Positions 40,671 to 49,220 of a DNA stretch of 51,113 bases are shown in pieces; position 1 is the stretch's first letter, and every line of letters starts with the position of its first letter. The translations under genes were made by a program, and so were the position numbers. Source of the DNA: MGIIb-Q1 sp964342465 (GTDB lineage: Archaea > Thermoplasmatota > Poseidoniia > Poseidoniales > Thalassarchaeaceae); the NCBI GenBank assembly GCA_964342465.1, contig CAYFFQ010000016.1, positions 1 to 51,113 on the forward strand, written 5' to 3'. The notes under the pieces are model-generated. The model ran no database searches. It had not been told where the DNA came from and was given only the letters and a program-made list of their open reading frames with translations.

Positions 40671-41807
40671 ATGGCAGAAATGTGGATTTCAATGGGCCCG
40701 CAACACCCGATGACGCACGGTCTCTGGACTCTCAAGGTGAAAGTCGACGGAGAGACGGTGGTTGACACCGTTCCCGACCTCGGCTACATCCATCGAGGGG
40801 TGGAGAAAATCTGTGAATATCGCGATTTCACTAAGATAACCACCTACTGTGACCGCCTCTGCTACGCATCGGCAAACACTTGGTCACACTCCTACATCTA
40901 CGCGGCCGAGGACCTGCTGGAGGTCGAAGTTCCCGACCGCGCCGAATACATCCGAGTAATCGCGGTTGAACTACAACGAATCGCCAGCCACCTCATCTGG
41001 CTCGGTGCATACTGCCCCGACATAGGCAACCTGACCGCCTTCGTCTGGTGCTTGCGAGAGAGAGAGATGGTGATGGACCTGCTTCAGGAACTCGGCGGTT
41101 CGAGAATGCACTACAACTTCCCACGCATAGGGGGAGTCAAGCGCGACTTGCCGGTCGGTTTCGCCATGCGCGCCCGCGCCAAACTGAACCTCTTTCTCGA
41201 CCGAATTCAGGAGACCGAACAACTGCTCGACGAGAGTACGGTATTCCTCGTCAGAACCCAAGGTGTGGGGTACGCAAAACCCGAAGAGATGGTCAATTGG
41301 GGGGTCACAGGACCGAATGTCCGGGCTGGTGGTGTGAATTACGATGTGCGCTGGGCTCATCCCTACTCCGTGTATGACGAACTGGACTGGAATGTCTCGG
41401 TCGAGCGGCCATCCATCAAAGGAGCAGACTCCTATGACCGTTATCGTGTGCGCGTCGATGAGATGCGCCAGAGTGCTCTGATGTGCTTGGATGCACTCGA
41501 CAAGATGCCGGGCGGGGCGGAGACCCACTACGCATCCGGCGACCCCATGATTCTCGCCAAGGTGCGCGAGCGGGCGGAGGCTGGCAAGACTGGATTCCAC
41601 CATTTCGAGGACAGTCGTGGCGAGTCGATGTTTTATCTCGCCGGTGGTGGCGAGCAGAGAGGCAAGCACCCATACAGAATTTCGATTCGCTCACCGATGT
41701 TCATCACGATTCCTTACGCTTCGAAGTGCATGATTGGCTACAAGGTGGCGGACATACCTGCGATAATGGGTTCCTTCGACCCATGTATCGGGGAGACGGA
41801 CAGGTGA
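40671..41807 (+). CDS. nuoD: Complex I subunit D (49-kDa type)
   Basis: NuoD forms the quinone-reduction cavity with NuoB and is related to the large subunit of NiFe hydrogenases but lacks the nickel ligands. GPQHPMTHGLWTLKVKVDGE contains the His residues lining the quinone site. DLGYIHRGVEKICEYR and CDRLCYASANTWSHSY follow, as in the family, and the end is MGSFDPCIGETDR. At 378 residues it is of normal size. GGAGGGGTGA precedes ATG 40671. Confidence 0.96.
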   Translation: MAEMWISMGPQHPMTHGLWTLKVKVDGETVVDTVPDLGYIHRGVEKICEYRDFTKITTYCDRLCYASANTWSHSYIYAAEDLLEVEVPDRAEYIRVIAVELQRIASHLIWLGAYCPDIGNLTAFVWCLREREMVMDLLQELGGSRMHYNFPRIGGVKRDLPVGFAMRARAKLNLFLDRIQETEQLLDESTVFLVRTQGVGYAKPEEMVNWGVTGPNVRAGGVNYDVRWAHPYSVYDELDWNVSVERPSIKGADSYDRYRVRVDEMRQSALMCLDALDKMPGGAETHYASGDPMILAKVRERAEAGKTGFHHFEDSRGESMFYLAGGGEQRGKHPYRISIRSPMFITIPYASKCMIGYKVADIPAIMGSFDPCIGETDR

Positions 41808-41817
41808 GGTGTTAGGA

Positions 41818-43380
41818 ATGAAAGATATCTATACCGTGCGCACTTGGGTGGAGGAGTTGTCGCAGTTCGTGGCTGACAAGACCATTGGTCAGACACCTCT
41901 TTCCGAATACTCTGACGGGGTCTCCGTGCTGATGACTGAGAGCATCATGGCGGTCACTGTTTTCGGTATCGTCATGGGCACCATTCTCGCCCTTCTCTGG
42001 ATTGAGAGGAAGTTCTTCGCTCGCATAATGGACCGCAGGGGTGCGACCATGGCGATTCGCTCGCTATGGGTTGGTGAAGGCGGAGAGCACGTCGATTGGT
42101 ACGACGAACTCCCGTTCGGCACTGGCAAACCGATTCGATGGCTGAACTCACTTCTGAACGACACCTTCGGCAACTCCTCAGATTATGAGACGGTGCATCG
42201 CACCAAGGACAGGGGTTATCACGGAATCTGGTGGATGCTCCCAGGATTGATTCAGAATGTGGCAGACGGCATGAAGTTCATGACCAAGGAGTGGATGGTA
42301 CCGAAGAAGGCTGACAAGTTCATCTTCGAGGTGGCACCATTCATCATCATCACCTCGACGGTGATGATTTACGCATTCATACCACTGAGTTCCAACATTT
42401 TCGCAGCCAATCCAGAGGTCTCTCTCATCTTCTTGATGGCCATCTTTGGAATCGCCCCTCTCGGAGTCTTCTTCGCCGGCTGGTCATCCAACAACAAGTA
42501 CACACTACTCGGTGGCATCCGCTCGGCCGCACAACTGACGGCATACGAGATTCCACTTCTCGTCACCGTTCTCGGAGTAGCAGTCCTCGCTGGCTCACTG
42601 AACATAGTCGAAATAGTCGAGTTCCAGATTTCGTCTGGAGCATGGAACATCTTCCTTCTTCCTCTCGGAGCAGCCCTCTTCCTCGTCACCATGGTGGCTG
42701 AGGTCGAGCGAATCCCCTTTGATATGCCCGAGGCGGAAGCCGAACTCGTCGAGGGTTGGTGGACCGAATACGGCGGGATGCGCTGGGGGCTGATGTTCGC
42801 CAGTGAGTACCTGCGTTGCTACGCTGCCTGCCTTCTTTTCGCCATCTTCTTCCTCGGCGGTTGGGAGACACCGTTCGGTGACACCATCGTCGCAGTACTC
42901 CCCTATCAGGACATGGTTCTCGCCGCCATCTCAGCCGGTCTGCTTGGCCTCGCAATTGGTATGCGCAGTGAATATCCGGTGCTTCTCGCACCAATTCCAA
43001 CCCTCTTCATCTCGGTTTTCCCGCCGACTGGATGGTTGCTCATCAAGGCGTGGGTGCTGTTCGCGGTCTTCGTCTGGATTCGCGCTTCACTGCACAGAAT
43101 CAGAACCGACCAGATTCTAGAGTTCGGCTGGCGCTGGCTGCTGCCACTTTCACTTGTCAATCTCGCCATCGCCTTCTGGCTCCGCCTCTCTGTCTGGGAA
43201 GGCGGTGAGTGGCCGCTTCTGATTCCCTCTCTCATCACCGCAGTGGCACTTGTGCTCTTCATCATCCTCGGAATTGACGAGGACAAATCGCAATTGGAAG
43301 GTAGGAGTCGCCCCTACTCAGTCTATACCGATGTGGGGCCTGCCGCACCAGGTAGCCATGAGAGGTCTCTGGAGGGATGA
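41818..43380 (+). CDS. nuoH: Complex I subunit H with an enlarged TM1-TM2 loop
   Basis: NuoH links the quinone cavity to the proton-pumping arm. Family marks are WIERKFFARIMDRRGA after TM1, AAQLTAYEIP, the quinone-tunnel loop AEVERIPFDMPEAEAELVEG and the C-terminal TMs. It is 520 residues against about 330-400 for most. A hydrophilic insertion of about 55 residues (about 78-133) separates DRRGA from the normally adjacent GLIQNVADGMKF. The C-terminus has an extra TM (ITAVALVLFIILGI) and a tail (GRSRPYSVYTDVG). ATG 41818 is preceded by GAGGTG; a GTG three codons earlier is possible. Confidence 0.93.
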   Translation: MKDIYTVRTWVEELSQFVADKTIGQTPLSEYSDGVSVLMTESIMAVTVFGIVMGTILALLWIERKFFARIMDRRGATMAIRSLWVGEGGEHVDWYDELPFGTGKPIRWLNSLLNDTFGNSSDYETVHRTKDRGYHGIWWMLPGLIQNVADGMKFMTKEWMVPKKADKFIFEVAPFIIITSTVMIYAFIPLSSNIFAANPEVSLIFLMAIFGIAPLGVFFAGWSSNNKYTLLGGIRSAAQLTAYEIPLLVTVLGVAVLAGSLNIVEIVEFQISSGAWNIFLLPLGAALFLVTMVAEVERIPFDMPEAEAELVEGWWTEYGGMRWGLMFASEYLRCYAACLLFAIFFLGGWETPFGDTIVAVLPYQDMVLAAISAGLLGLAIGMRSEYPVLLAPIPTLFISVFPPTGWLLIKAWVLFAVFVWIRASLHRIRTDQILEFGWRWLLPLSLVNLAIAFWLRLSVWEGGEWPLLIPSLITAVALVLFIILGIDEDKSQLEGRSRPYSVYTDVGPAAPGSHERSLEG

Positions 43381-43383
43381 AGA

Positions 43384-44358
43384 ATGCCGTATCACCCACA
43401 TGCACAACCCAATTTCAGGAACATGGTCGTCAGACCGATGTGGATGGCCCTGAAAGCTGCTCTCCGAACCATTCCATATGTCGGAAGCCGCTCTTGGTTG
43501 GCTTCACATGGGGAGTCGGCACCCTACCACGCACAGAAGGCTAAGATGATTGACGACGATACAGCCGAACGGCTCGGCGCTTCTCACCCAAGTGTCGGAA
43601 TGACCTACGCGGTGGACCGTGAAACCTCTTCTCTCGTACCCTACATCGAGCGACCGGTCACCGTCATGTACCCTTATGAGAGACTTGAGGACCTCGAACC
43701 TTGGTTGTTCGTACCAGGCAATTACAATGGGCGAATCGGCATCATCTGGGAGACCTGTACCGCCTGCAAGGCGTGTGTGCGCGCCTGCCCCAATTCCTGT
43801 GTTCACATGACCACCGAAACCCGTGTGAATGTGCTTGACACCACCTCTGAGGGTGATGAGTGGCATGGCTACGGTGGGACAATCGAGGTCGGCGGTGCGG
43901 CTGCTCGCCGCAACGATGTCGACAACTCGGGTTATGACCTGATGACCGACCACGGCGAAGCGCCTCAGGAGTACGACTTCGCATCAGTAATAGATGTCAG
44001 TGGTGAGACAGCGACGGTGCGTTGGGATGCCAGCGGAGAAGTCGAAGAGGTCGCATCAAGCGACCTCGTTCCGGCCGAGGTAGACATCGTATCAGGTAGG
44101 ATTGACATGGGGAGATGCATGTTCTGTGGACTGTGCGCAGAGGCGTGTCCTTTCGAGTCCTACTTCATGACCAACGAATATGACGGGATGTCGGGATACA
44201 CCCGTTCAGACCTGTGGTATGACGCTTCGCGTACGCGGGTACTGCCCTCTCGCCATCAGGACAGAGTCGATGAAGAGTTGGAGAAGCGGGCTCAGAAGGA
44301 GCGCACGAAGCGGGAAAAGGCCGCCGCCAAGGCGGCCGCTGTAGGAGCGGAGGGATGA
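43384..44358 (+). CDS. nuoI: Complex I subunit I with insertion between the two [4Fe-4S] motifs
   Basis: NuoI carries two [4Fe-4S] clusters that hand electrons to N2. The first motif is CTACKACVRACP (Cys125, 128, 131, 135) and the second CMFCGLCAEACP (Cys245, 248, 251, 255). Normally some 25-40 residues separate them; here it is about 110. The insert contains a predicted small beta barrel, ASVIDVSGETATVRWDASGE and SSDLVPAEVDI, reminiscent of Tudor/KOW folds. The protein also has a long N-terminal part (about 120 residues) and a charged, Ala/Lys-rich C-terminal helix (KRAQKERTKREKAAAKAAA). GGAGGGATG precedes ATG 43384. Confidence 0.93.
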   Translation: MPYHPHAQPNFRNMVVRPMWMALKAALRTIPYVGSRSWLASHGESAPYHAQKAKMIDDDTAERLGASHPSVGMTYAVDRETSSLVPYIERPVTVMYPYERLEDLEPWLFVPGNYNGRIGIIWETCTACKACVRACPNSCVHMTTETRVNVLDTTSEGDEWHGYGGTIEVGGAAARRNDVDNSGYDLMTDHGEAPQEYDFASVIDVSGETATVRWDASGEVEEVASSDLVPAEVDIVSGRIDMGRCMFCGLCAEACPFESYFMTNEYDGMSGYTRSDLWYDASRTRVLPSRHQDRVDEELEKRAQKERTKREKAAAKAAAVGAEG

Positions 44359-44361
44359 ACC

Positions 44362-44631
44362 ATGATACCTGATCTGTTGGAACATGTAGCATTCTCTGTT
44401 TTTGCACTGCTCGCCATCGGTGGCGCTCTTGGGACAATCTATTCGAAGAGAATAGCCCATTCGATGTTTTGGCTCATTATCGCATTTCTAGCGGTGGCTG
44501 GAGTTTTCATCCTCGCTGGGGCTGAACTGCTCGCAGCAATCCAGATTCTCGTCTATCTCGGCAGTGTGATGTTGGTCTTTGCCTTCGGAATAATGCTTGC
44601 TCGCAGAACCATACAGGAGGTTGATTCCTGA
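44362..44631 (+). CDS. nuoJ: Complex I subunit J, N-terminal half (split gene)
   Basis: The 89 residues hold three TMs and correspond to the first half of NuoJ. They include the pi-bulge TM3 region (AAIQILVYLGSVMLVFAFGI), which carries the conserved Tyr and Gly of this hinge. The stop TGA overlaps the ATG of the next gene (ATGA at 44630-44633 region), which encodes the second half. Splitting of NuoJ/FpoJ into two genes is known from other archaea such as Thermoplasma and Methanosarcina. Confidence 0.9.
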   Translation: MIPDLLEHVAFSVFALLAIGGALGTIYSKRIAHSMFWLIIAFLAVAGVFILAGAELLAAIQILVYLGSVMLVFAFGIMLARRTIQEVDS

Positions 44632-44903
44632 TGCGTCTCATCGAACATTTAGGACGTCTCCTCGTGGCCGGTATTCTCGCCCTGCTCCTGCCGATGATTG
44701 TCTACCACTCGATGTGGGATGGCGGGTCATCCACGGCAGGTCTGACCACCTACGAATTCGCCCGCGTCATGCTTACTGACTGGGCACTTCCGGTCATCAT
44801 CCTCGGAATCCTCCTCTCGATGGCGATGATAGGCGCTTCCTACCTCGTCCGCGACGAGCGGCTGGAAAATCTCCTGTGGGAGTCGAAGGAGGGGGGCGAA
44901 TGA
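44631..44903 (+). CDS. nuoJ: Complex I subunit J, C-terminal half (split gene)
   Basis: The 90 residues contain two TMs, LLVAGILALLLPMIVYHSMW and LPVIILGILLSMAMIGASYL, in the order of TM4 and TM5 of NuoJ. An acidic tail (ENLLWESKEGGE) ends it. ATG 44631 shares bases with the previous stop codon, so translation is coupled. Similarity to full-length NuoJ is weak in this half, and the assignment rests on position and topology. Confidence 0.82.
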   Translation: MRLIEHLGRLLVAGILALLLPMIVYHSMWDGGSSTAGLTTYEFARVMLTDWALPVIILGILLSMAMIGASYLVRDERLENLLWESKEGGE

Positions 44904-45202
44904 TTCCGCCGATGTACATTGCGAGCCTCGCGGCGATTCTCTTCTGCATCGGCTTGATGGGTGTTTTCACCAATAAAAACGGAATCATCGTTCTGATGTG
45001 CGTTGAAATCATGCTCAACGCAGTCAATCTCAACTTCGTCGCCGGAGCCCTGCATTACGGTGATGTCACCGGCTGGGTCTTCACCGCCATCGCCATCGCC
45101 ATCGCCGCTGCCGAAGTGGCGGTGGGGCTGGCAATCTTCCTCGCCCTTTTCTCTGACCGAGAGACGATAGCACTCGACGAGGTGAATCTGCTCAGTAATT
45201 GA
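44900..45202 (+). CDS. nuoK: Complex I subunit K
   Basis: This 100-residue MrpC-like proton-channel subunit has three TMs. The key membrane Glu residues are visible in LMCVEIMLNAVNLNF (TM2) and AIAAAEVAVGLAIFLALF (TM3), as in all NuoK proteins. It starts at ATG 44900, which overlaps the previous TGA (ATGA), with GAAGGAGGGGGG just upstream. Confidence 0.95.
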   Translation: MIPPMYIASLAAILFCIGLMGVFTNKNGIIVLMCVEIMLNAVNLNFVAGALHYGDVTGWVFTAIAIAIAAAEVAVGLAIFLALFSDRETIALDEVNLLSN

Positions 45203-45214
45203 GGAGTGATTGTG

Positions 45215-47572
45215 ATGTCGGAAAACAAATCCTCAGAAATGCGCTTCCTGCCCTTCATCGGGCTGTTCATGCTCTATCCGTTCCTACGGATGTTCATCGG
45301 CGAGTTCGCCAATGGCGAGCCGTTTACCGCTTTGGAATCGTCATATCTCATAGCCTTGATGCCGATTGGAATGTTCCCAATCATTGCCATTTTCGGACAG
45401 GTCTACAACGGTGAGGAGTGGTGGCGTGACAGTTTCAAGGAGGGGGGAATCCTTGCTCTTTGTACCATGTCGGTCTCTCTCTCACTGACCATTTGGTTGG
45501 GGGTGGAGTTCTTCACCGAGGGGGCGACCTTTCACCATCCCCTCGAGTACGGTATCGCCAATTGGGTGACTTTCGATACCATCGGCCAGAGCAGCACAGG
45601 TGCATGGGTGCACACACAGTTGAGCGATTCACTCGGAATCGGAGTTTGGGTCGACAATGTGTCGATGATGCTTCTGTTTGTGGCATCTTTCCTCTGTTTC
45701 CTCATCTGCTGGTTCTCACTCGGCTACATGAACACCGACCCGATTAACAAAGACAGTAACCATCGTTTCTACGCCGAGTTCGTGCTGTTCAGTGCTGGAA
45801 TGCTCGGGATGGTGCTGGCCGACTCATTCCTCTGGCTGTTCATCTTCTGGGAGATAATGGGACTCTGCTCCTACCTGCTCATCGGGTTCTACTACGAGAG
45901 GCCGAGCGCCGCTTATGCAGCGAAGAAGGCGTTTTTGACGACGCGCGTCGGCGATGTGTTCCTTCTCATCGGACTGTTGATGCTCTACGACATCTATGGG
46001 ACTCTCGCCTTCGACAAGTTGCTGGTAGACCCATCGACCGACCTGTTTGGAAATCCGGTCGATGGCGGGACACTGAAGTGGGCTCTCATCATGCTGTTCA
46101 TCGGTGCAGTCGGAAAGTCAGCGCAGTTCCCACTACATGTCTGGTTGCCCGATGCCATGGAGGGACCCACTCCTGTTTCAGCACTCATACACGCGGCGAC
46201 GATGGTCAATGCGGGATTGTATCTCGTCGCCCGCATGGTTCCTTTCTTTGATGTCACAAGCCATGGGCATGGAGTCGAAGGATTGTCGGATGTGGCGGTT
46301 CTGATAGTCTGGGTAGGTGGTATCACCGCCTTCATGGCTGCATTGATAGCGTTCGTACAAAACGACATCAAAAAGGTCCTCGCATATTCGACGATGAGCC
46401 AACTTGCCTACATCTTCACCGGACTAGGAGTGGCACTCTGGTTCTACAACCACGGTGAGCACCACGCCGCGGTAATCGCCTTCGGAGCTTCGATGTTCCA
46501 CCTATTCAACCACGCCATGGCCAAGGGAATGCTGTTCATGGCCTCTGGCTCAGTGATTCATGAGATGCACCACGCACACCATCATGTCCACCATCACATC
46601 GAGGGAGGAGGTGAGCACGACCACGATGACCACTTTGATGCTCAGGACATGCGCTACATGGGTGGGTTGGCAAGCAAGTTGCCGATTACCGCCACGGCGA
46701 TGGCGATTGGCTCCGCTTCCATCATCGGTCTTCCCCTGATAGGTGGATTCTGGTCTAAGGAAGGAATCGTCGCTGAGACGTGGAACGCCGCCGCTGTTCA
46801 CGGTGGTACGGTTCTGCTGATTCCAGCATTCCTCATTCTGCTGACCGCGGGAATGACCGGTTTCTACATGACCCGCATGTGGATGATGACCTTCGCCGGC
46901 AAACCGAAGTCCGACTATGTCGAACATGCGCACGAGCAGACTCCTTGGATTCCGACCCCTCTCATCACCCTCAGTATCATCTCCCTTCTCGGCGGATTCG
47001 TCCTCGCCCTTCTCGGTGCCACCCATTGGCTCGGAGAAGCGGAAGCACTCGGCACATTGGTTCACGAACACGGTTTGGTGCTGGCTATTCTCGAAACCCT
47101 AGCCCACGCCTTCCTTCCGAATGACCCGTTCCTCTTCCTTGTGACTTGGGTCGCCATCGCAATATCGCTGGTCGTCGGGCCGGCGATGGCGATGCGGATT
47201 CACGGTGGTGTTCTGATTCCCACTGAGCGGGCTCCACAACTGATAGCATGGATTCCCTCACTCTCAGCCAAGTTTGGAAGAGCCGATGTCAGTGACCTCG
47301 CCAACTCAGGTTTTGCCGACGCACTTCAGCGTCGGCTCTATTTCGATGAGGTCTATGAATGGGTGATTGCACGCACAGTCGTTCCCTTCGCCTACGCTCT
47401 CGCTTGGTTTGACAGACATGTCATAGATGGAGCCATCAAGGGTATTGAGTGGGGAAGTCAGAAACTCAGTGCAGATGTGCGCCGACTGACGACAGGCAGA
47501 GCCTCGGATTACATTCTGATGGCGGTAATCGGCACTTTCAGCATTCTAGCACTTCTCTGGGGGGTGATGTGA
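45215..47572 (+). CDS. nuoL: Complex I subunit L with histidine-rich loop
   Basis: This is the distal antiporter-like proton-pumping subunit. The 785 residues include the Proton_antipo_M signature PLHVWLPDAMEGPTPVSALIHAATM, the TM5 glutamate in WEIMGLCSYLLIGFYYE, and the long C-terminal amphipathic helix (HVIDGAIKGIEWGSQKL). It is longer than E. coli NuoL (about 610). Part of the excess is an insertion of about 25 residues at about 448-474, HEMHHAHHHVHHHIEGGGEH plus an Asp-rich stretch, between GSVIH and QDMRYMGGL. ATG 45215 is chosen; a GTG at 45206 would add three residues. Confidence 0.95.
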   Translation: MSENKSSEMRFLPFIGLFMLYPFLRMFIGEFANGEPFTALESSYLIALMPIGMFPIIAIFGQVYNGEEWWRDSFKEGGILALCTMSVSLSLTIWLGVEFFTEGATFHHPLEYGIANWVTFDTIGQSSTGAWVHTQLSDSLGIGVWVDNVSMMLLFVASFLCFLICWFSLGYMNTDPINKDSNHRFYAEFVLFSAGMLGMVLADSFLWLFIFWEIMGLCSYLLIGFYYERPSAAYAAKKAFLTTRVGDVFLLIGLLMLYDIYGTLAFDKLLVDPSTDLFGNPVDGGTLKWALIMLFIGAVGKSAQFPLHVWLPDAMEGPTPVSALIHAATMVNAGLYLVARMVPFFDVTSHGHGVEGLSDVAVLIVWVGGITAFMAALIAFVQNDIKKVLAYSTMSQLAYIFTGLGVALWFYNHGEHHAAVIAFGASMFHLFNHAMAKGMLFMASGSVIHEMHHAHHHVHHHIEGGGEHDHDDHFDAQDMRYMGGLASKLPITATAMAIGSASIIGLPLIGGFWSKEGIVAETWNAAAVHGGTVLLIPAFLILLTAGMTGFYMTRMWMMTFAGKPKSDYVEHAHEQTPWIPTPLITLSIISLLGGFVLALLGATHWLGEAEALGTLVHEHGLVLAILETLAHAFLPNDPFLFLVTWVAIAISLVVGPAMAMRIHGGVLIPTERAPQLIAWIPSLSAKFGRADVSDLANSGFADALQRRLYFDEVYEWVIARTVVPFAYALAWFDRHVIDGAIKGIEWGSQKLSADVRRLTTGRASDYILMAVIGTFSILALLWGVM

Positions 47573-47573
47573 A

Positions 47574-49220
47574 ATGGACCTCATGATGTTTGGAAACCCA
47601 CTTACCCTGTTGGCCCTCTCCCCGATTGTTGTGGGCATGGTTTTCATGCTCGTCGGTTGGGCTACCCCCCCATCCAAGAGAGAGGTGGTTTCACCGTATA
47701 TCAGAATCCTTCTCTTCGCCTTCGCCCTACTACTGCTTTCGCTGTCGACCCTGATGTTCCTAGAATCATACAGCGGAATTTCGTGGACGGCGATTGGTAT
47801 CAACGATTATGTCTATGACAACTGTGCTGATGCAGCAGTCGCCTTGGAAGCGGGTGGCTGTTCGCTGGTGGACGGCTTCGGCATCTCATGGCACGTCGGA
47901 GTGGATGGTCTCTCCTTCCCGATGGTCTGGCTCACTACTCTCCTGATTCCGGTCTCGATGTTGGTTGAATGGAACGCCAAGAGGCCGGTGCAGTTCCACA
48001 GTCTTATCCTGATGATGGAGGGGGCACTCATTGGAGTGTTCGTCTCGCTCGACCTGTTCGTCTTCTACACCTTCTGGGAACTAACCCTGATTCCGATGTT
48101 CTTCCTGATTCTGTTGTGGGGTGGGGATGACCGCAAATATGCGGCGCAGAAGTTCTTCATCTACACATTCACTGCGAGTGTCCTTATGCTGCTTGGAATC
48201 TTGGTCATGTATTATTTCACGCGGGTTCCAGTATGGGATGGAAACTTGACGGGGAGAGCATTTGATGTGACTCTGATGTCTGCTTCATCGTCTGCGCTCG
48301 GCGCCGAATTCCTCGGTGGGTTAGGAATGCAGAAGGCAGTTTTCATTCTGTTGCTCGTCGGTTTCGCCGCCAAGATGCCGTCGGTGCCGGTGCACACTTG
48401 GTTGCCTGACGCGCATGTGCAGGCACCGACAGCCGGCTCGATGCTGCTGGCTGGCGTAATGCTGAAGATGGGTGCCTACGGATTCATTCGGCTGGCCTGT
48501 GAACTACTGCCAGCAGCTTTGGTTCACTTCCAACTTCTCATCATCATTCTCGGCATGGTCAGCCTTGTCTATGGAGCACTCGTCTGTCTTGGACAGACGA
48601 ATCTGAAGCGGATGGTAGCATATTCCTCGGTATCACACATGGGATTGATTTTCCTCGGAATCGCCACGATGCAGCCACTCGGAATCGCCGGTGCCATCTT
48701 CATGATGCTGGCACACGGAATCATCTCACCTCATCTATTCGCCGTCTGTGGTGCCTTCAAGCACCATTACCATACTCTTGAAATCGGTTCGATGCGAGGC
48801 ATCGCCAAGCATTCTCCGTGGCTCGGTGCGCAGATGATGACCGCCTGGATGGGCTCTCTCGGGCTGCCGATGCTGGCCGGTTTCGTCGCTGAAATCACCA
48901 TCATGATAGCCTTCTGGATGGCTTTCGGCTGGTGGGTGATTCTGCCTGCGCTGACTCTCATCATCACCGCCGCCTACTACCTGTGGAGCATGCAGAGAAC
49001 CATCTTCGAGGGTGGAGAGGAGGGACAACTCCCTGACACAATGCACGGGGAGGAGCCAGTGGATATCTCATGGCATGAGAACACTGGAATGATGGTGCTG
49101 GCCGCTCTCGCGGTTCTCTTGGGTGTCCTACCGTTCATCTTCTTTGACATGATGTCTGCTTATAGCGGTGAATATGTGGCCGAAATTCTTCTCGAGGCGT
49201 TGAACGAGGTGAGACCATGA
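47574..49220 (+). CDS. nuoM: Complex I subunit M
   Basis: This is an antiporter-like proton-pumping subunit. The 548 residues have about 14 TMs. Conserved elements are VFYTFWELTLIPMFFLIL (TM5 Glu), the SVPVHTWLPDAHVQAPTAGS loop, MAYSSVSHMGLIFLG (written here VAYSSVSHMG) and GSLGLPMLAGFVAE. Its ATG lies one base after the nuoL stop. It ends four bases into nuoN. Confidence 0.95.
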   Translation: MDLMMFGNPLTLLALSPIVVGMVFMLVGWATPPSKREVVSPYIRILLFAFALLLLSLSTLMFLESYSGISWTAIGINDYVYDNCADAAVALEAGGCSLVDGFGISWHVGVDGLSFPMVWLTTLLIPVSMLVEWNAKRPVQFHSLILMMEGALIGVFVSLDLFVFYTFWELTLIPMFFLILLWGGDDRKYAAQKFFIYTFTASVLMLLGILVMYYFTRVPVWDGNLTGRAFDVTLMSASSSALGAEFLGGLGMQKAVFILLLVGFAAKMPSVPVHTWLPDAHVQAPTAGSMLLAGVMLKMGAYGFIRLACELLPAALVHFQLLIIILGMVSLVYGALVCLGQTNLKRMVAYSSVSHMGLIFLGIATMQPLGIAGAIFMMLAHGIISPHLFAVCGAFKHHYHTLEIGSMRGIAKHSPWLGAQMMTAWMGSLGLPMLAGFVAEITIMIAFWMAFGWWVILPALTLIITAAYYLWSMQRTIFEGGEEGQLPDTMHGEEPVDISWHENTGMMVLAALAVLLGVLPFIFFDMMSAYSGEYVAEILLEALNEVRP

